Shown: positions 6,617 through 9,325 of the stretch, in pieces | How the letters are laid out: each line of letters starts with the position of its first letter | Position numbering within the stretch: the first letter of the stretch is position 1 | Assembly (NCBI GenBank): GCA_027371625.1 | Contig: DAHXMQ010000214.1 | Coordinates: forward strand, 1-9,325 | Origin: Candidatus Methanoperedentaceae archaeon | Lineage (GTDB): Archaea > Halobacteriota > Methanosarcinia > Methanosarcinales > Methanoperedenaceae | DNA length: 9,325 nucleotides | Direction: 5' to 3' | Notes under the pieces: model-generated | What the model saw: only the letters and a program-made list of their open reading frames with translations | The model's database searches: none | What the model was told of the DNA's origin: nothing | Translations under genes and position numbers: made by a program

Positions 6617-9325
6617 GTGCAGAAATGGATCCATTTGAGTCTAAAGATGTAATCGATACAGGTAGGGGTCGGGTTACCATCCATCGTCTCAGCAGGCTTG
6701 AGGAGATGGGCTTAGGGAAAATCTCTCGCTTTCCATACTCCATCAGGATACTGCTCGAAGCGCTTCTGCGGCATGTGGATGCCCGAATTGTAACCGAAGA
6801 AGATGTTGAATCATTAGCCGGATGGAGTCCAAAATATATAGTTGAGCACGAAATACCATTTATTCCTGCAAGGGTTCTTCTGCAAGATTTCACTGGCGTT
6901 CCTGCAGTCGTTGACCTGGCTGCCATGAGGTCGGCCGTTCAAAGGCTGGGAGGAGACCCGACAAAGATTAATCCTGTTATACCAGCAGACCTGGTTATTG
7001 ACCATTCCATCCAGGTAGATTATTACGGCACCTCATACGCCAGAGCTTATAATGAGAAAAAGGAATTTGAAAGGAACCGCGAGAGGTATGCTGTTCTTCG
7101 ATGGGGGCAGCGGGCTTTTGATAATTTTCGCGTTATTCCGCCGGGCAGAGGAATAGTCCATCAGGTAAATCTTGAGTATCTTGCGTCGGTAGTTCAGGTC
7201 AAAAAAGTGAACAGCGAGCTTGTCGCCTATCCTGATACCCTTGTCGGGATGGATTCTCATACCACAATGATAAATAGCCTGGGAGTGCTGGGATGGGGTG
7301 TTGGAGGGATAGAAGCAGAAGCGGTCATGCTCGGCAAGCCATACCATATGCCGGTTCCTGAGGTTGTGGGGTTCAGGCTTTACGGCGAATTGAATGAGGG
7401 AGTAACAGCCACCGATCTTGTTCTCAACATTACCCAGATATTAAGGAAGCATAACGTTGTAGGCAAATTCGTTGAATTTTACGGGCCGGGTTTGAACACA
7501 TTGAGCCTGCCCGAGAGGGCTACAATATCCAACATGGCTCCCGAATACGGCGCCACTGTGGGATTCTTTCCAATCGATGAGGAAACATTGAATTATCTCC
7601 TGATGACGGGGAGAAAAAGGGAGCACGTTAATCTGGTTAAATCATATGCAATGGAGCAGGGTCTCTTCCGCACCGAGGAAAGTCCCGAACCCCTGTTCAG
7701 CGAGACATTGGAACTTGACATGAGCACCATTGAATCAAGCCTCGCAGGGCCGAAACGACCCCAGGATCGCATACCTCTTGACGAAATGGAAGCAAGTTTC
7801 CACAAAGCCATGGAGGAGACGTTTCTCCGGAAAAAAACCGAAGTAGAAGCGGATCATGAATATCACCGCTGGCTGGGGGAGGGCGGAAGCCTCAGGGTCG
7901 AGCATAAACATACCGGCGAGGAAGAGCCTGCCGCAAAATATGAGATGAAAGTTCCAGTAAAAAGCGGTTCGATAGTAATCGCAGCCATAACCTCATGCAC
8001 CAATACTTCAAACCCTTCTGTTATGATAGGGGCGGGTCTTCTGGCTAAGAAGGCAGTGGAGCGCGGGCTTAAGGTCAAACCATATGTTAAAACGAGTCTT
8101 GCCCCTGGTTCGCGAGTTGTCAGCGAATATCTTGCAAATTCTGGACTTATGCCCTATCTTGAGGCTCTGGGATTCCACCTCGTGGGATATGGATGTACAA
8201 CCTGCATAGGCAATAGCGGTCCGATCCCTGAAAATATGGCAAAAGCAGTGAAGGAGACTAATCTGATAGTCGCTGCGGTCTTAAGTGGAAATCGTAATTT
8301 TGAGGGGAGGATTAACCCGCTCGTAAAGGCAAATTACCTTGCCTCGCCTCCATTAGTGGTGGCGTACGCCATATCGGGTACGGTAGATATCGATCTTAAA
8401 ACGGAACCGATCGGATACGACCCTAATAGCGAGCCTGTTTATTTAAAAGATATCTGGCCTAAGCAGGAGGAAATCCAGCAGGTTATAAAAAACACCATTA
8501 GCCCTCACTTGTTTGCAAAGCAGTATTCAGAGATATCGAGTGGCACAGAGCTCTGGCAGAACCTCGATGTTCCTGCTGGCATACTCTATGAGTGGGATAA
8601 CGAATCAACCTATATCCAGGAACCTCCTTTCTTTATGGATTTCTCTGTAAAGCCTCCTGTAAAGGGTGACTTGAGAGGTCTCAGGGTACTTGCATACCTG
8701 GGCGACAGCATCACAACAGATCATATTTCCCCGGCGGGAGAATTTTCTACAGACAGTCTTGCAGGACAGTATCTGATTTCCCGTGGTGTTGATCCTGAAG
8801 ATTTCAATTCCTATGGATCAAGAAGAGGAAATCATGAGATCATGGTGCGGGGAACGTTTGCAAATATAAATCTCAGGAACAGGCTGGTTCCTGATAAAGA
8901 AGGAGGATGGACACGTTATTTCCCTGATGGAAAAGAGATGACGATTTATGATGCAGCGATGCTTTACAAAAAGAATGGTATTCCTCTTGTTATCATTGCA
9001 GGAAAAGAATATGGCACAGGCAGCTCTCGCGATTGGGCTGCCAAGGGCACATGCCTCTTGGGGGTCAGAGTCGTCATAGCTGAATCGTTTGAGCGCATCC
9101 ACAGGAGCAACCTCGTGGGAATGGGCGTTCTGCCGCTGCAGTTTAAGAAAGGAGAGAACGGAGATACGCTGGGGATCAAGGGAGCTGAAGTATTGGATAT
9201 CCTGGGTATCGATAACATAGAGCCGGGGGGAGAGCTGCAGGTAGTTGCAAGAGGTGAAAATGGAAAAGAGACCATGTTTGAGGTCATATCAAGACTGGAT
9301 GCATCTATAGAAATGGAATTTTATA
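6613..9325 (+). CDS. acnA: Aconitate hydratase, AcnA/IRP1 type (3' end cut by window edge)
   Basis: Interconverts citrate and isocitrate through cis-aconitate, using a [4Fe-4S] cluster, in the TCA cycle. The frame is open from the ATG at 6613 to the edge: 904 codons without a stop. Motifs in order: [16 protein letters not shown] (91-106), IDHS (129-132), [15 protein letters not shown] (176-190), MDSHTTMIN (213-221), [11 protein letters not shown] (459-469), [11 protein letters not shown] (526-536), [10 protein letters not shown] (557-566), [13 protein letters not shown] (697-709) and [12 protein letters not shown] (801-812) with the catalytic serine. Cys462, Cys528 and Cys531 are the cluster ligands, spaced as in E. 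coli AcnA (from memory). The single-chain layout is AcnA rather than AcnB or the two-subunit archaeal homoaconitase. The linker at about 390-450 is somewhat longer than in E. coli. By comparison only about 15-20 residues are missing at the C-terminus. The ATG overlaps the clpP stop (ATGA), and AAGGAG at 6585-6590 is too distant to be an ordinary ribosome binding site, so coupling to clpP is likely. Confidence 0.97.
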   Translation, partial: MSAEMDPFESKDVIDTGRGRVTIHRLSRLEEMGLGKISRFPYSIRILLEALLRHVDARIVTEEDVESLAGWSPKYIVEHEIPFIPARVLLQDFTGVPAVVDLAAMRSAVQRLGGDPTKINPVIPADLVIDHSIQVDYYGTSYARAYNEKKEFERNRERYAVLRWGQRAFDNFRVIPPGRGIVHQVNLEYLASVVQVKKVNSELVAYPDTLVGMDSHTTMINSLGVLGWGVGGIEAEAVMLGKPYHMPVPEVVGFRLYGELNEGVTATDLVLNITQILRKHNVVGKFVEFYGPGLNTLSLPERATISNMAPEYGATVGFFPIDEETLNYLLMTGRKREHVNLVKSYAMEQGLFRTEESPEPLFSETLELDMSTIESSLAGPKRPQDRIPLDEMEASFHKAMEETFLRKKTEVEADHEYHRWLGEGGSLRVEHKHTGEEEPAAKYEMKVPVKSGSIVIAAITSCTNTSNPSVMIGAGLLAKKAVERGLKVKPYVKTSLAPGSRVVSEYLANSGLMPYLEALGFHLVGYGCTTCIGNSGPIPENMAKAVKETNLIVAAVLSGNRNFEGRINPLVKANYLASPPLVVAYAISGTVDIDLKTEPIGYDPNSEPVYLKDIWPKQEEIQQVIKNTISPHLFAKQYSEISSGTELWQNLDVPAGILYEWDNESTYIQEPPFFMDFSVKPPVKGDLRGLRVLAYLGDSITTDHISPAGEFSTDSLAGQYLISRGVDPEDFNSYGSRRGNHEIMVRGTFANINLRNRLVPDKEGGWTRYFPDGKEMTIYDAAMLYKKNGIPLVIIAGKEYGTGSSRDWAAKGTCLLGVRVVIAESFERIHRSNLVGMGVLPLQFKKGENGDTLGIKGAEVLDILGIDNIEPGGELQVVARGENGKETMFEVISRLDASIEMEFY

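Noticed and set aside
8964..9287. 107-codon open frame on the - strand over aconitase
   Set aside because: It lies opposite conserved aconitase motifs, including GTGSSRDW, and shows no domain of its own.
6613..9325. Broken or truncated aconitase because no stop is present
   Set aside because: The frame is intact with every motif in place; the missing stop is due to the window ending near residue 904, just short of the expected C-terminus.

Overview
The window is one compact gene cluster read entirely on the + strand. Seven protein genes fill bases 70 to the right edge; the longest gap between them is 35 bases, and two junctions overlap by 4 bases (ATGA). In order: an NAD(P)-dependent aldehyde dehydrogenase of the aminoaldehyde (PatD-like) type, a class III PLP aminotransferase related to but distinct from glutamate-1-semialdehyde aminomutase, a saccharopine dehydrogenase-like oxidoreductase, a ferredoxin-NADP reductase-like flavoprotein, a class I PLP aminotransferase of the kynurenine/methionine type, a ClpP serine protease with an intact catalytic triad, and an AcnA/IRP1-type aconitase cut by the right edge just short of its C-terminus. 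I see no tRNA, rRNA, mobile element, CRISPR array or strong terminator.

Organism: GC content is moderate (by eye in the mid-40s). ATA (Ile) and AGG/AGA (Arg) codons are common, ribosome binding sites are of the GGTGAT/GGAGG type, and an AT-rich TATA-like element lies before the first gene. This fits an archaeon such as a Methanosarcinales/ANME-2d-like lineage, but the ClpP and AcnA genes would be equally normal in a bacterium. No gene here settles the domain of life; I lean archaeal with only moderate confidence.

Layout: bases 1-69 hold the leader and probable promoter region. Bases 70-4094 hold the aldehyde dehydrogenase, the class III aminotransferase and the saccharopine dehydrogenase-like gene, the last two translationally coupled. 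Bases 4130-5977 hold the flavoprotein reductase and the class I aminotransferase, 3 bases apart. Bases 5999-9325 hold clpP and acnA, coupled by an ATGA overlap.

How they may work together: the first five genes look like a pathway for an amino acid, diamine or aminoaldehyde. Two aminotransferases of different fold, an aldehyde dehydrogenase and a secondary-amine-type dehydrogenase formally resemble the steps of saccharopine-type lysine catabolism, but none is close enough to a characterised enzyme for me to name the substrate. Aconitase would connect to citrate/isocitrate and hence 2-oxoglutarate and glutamate, the usual aminotransferase partners. ClpP is the odd member; its ATPase partner is not in the window.
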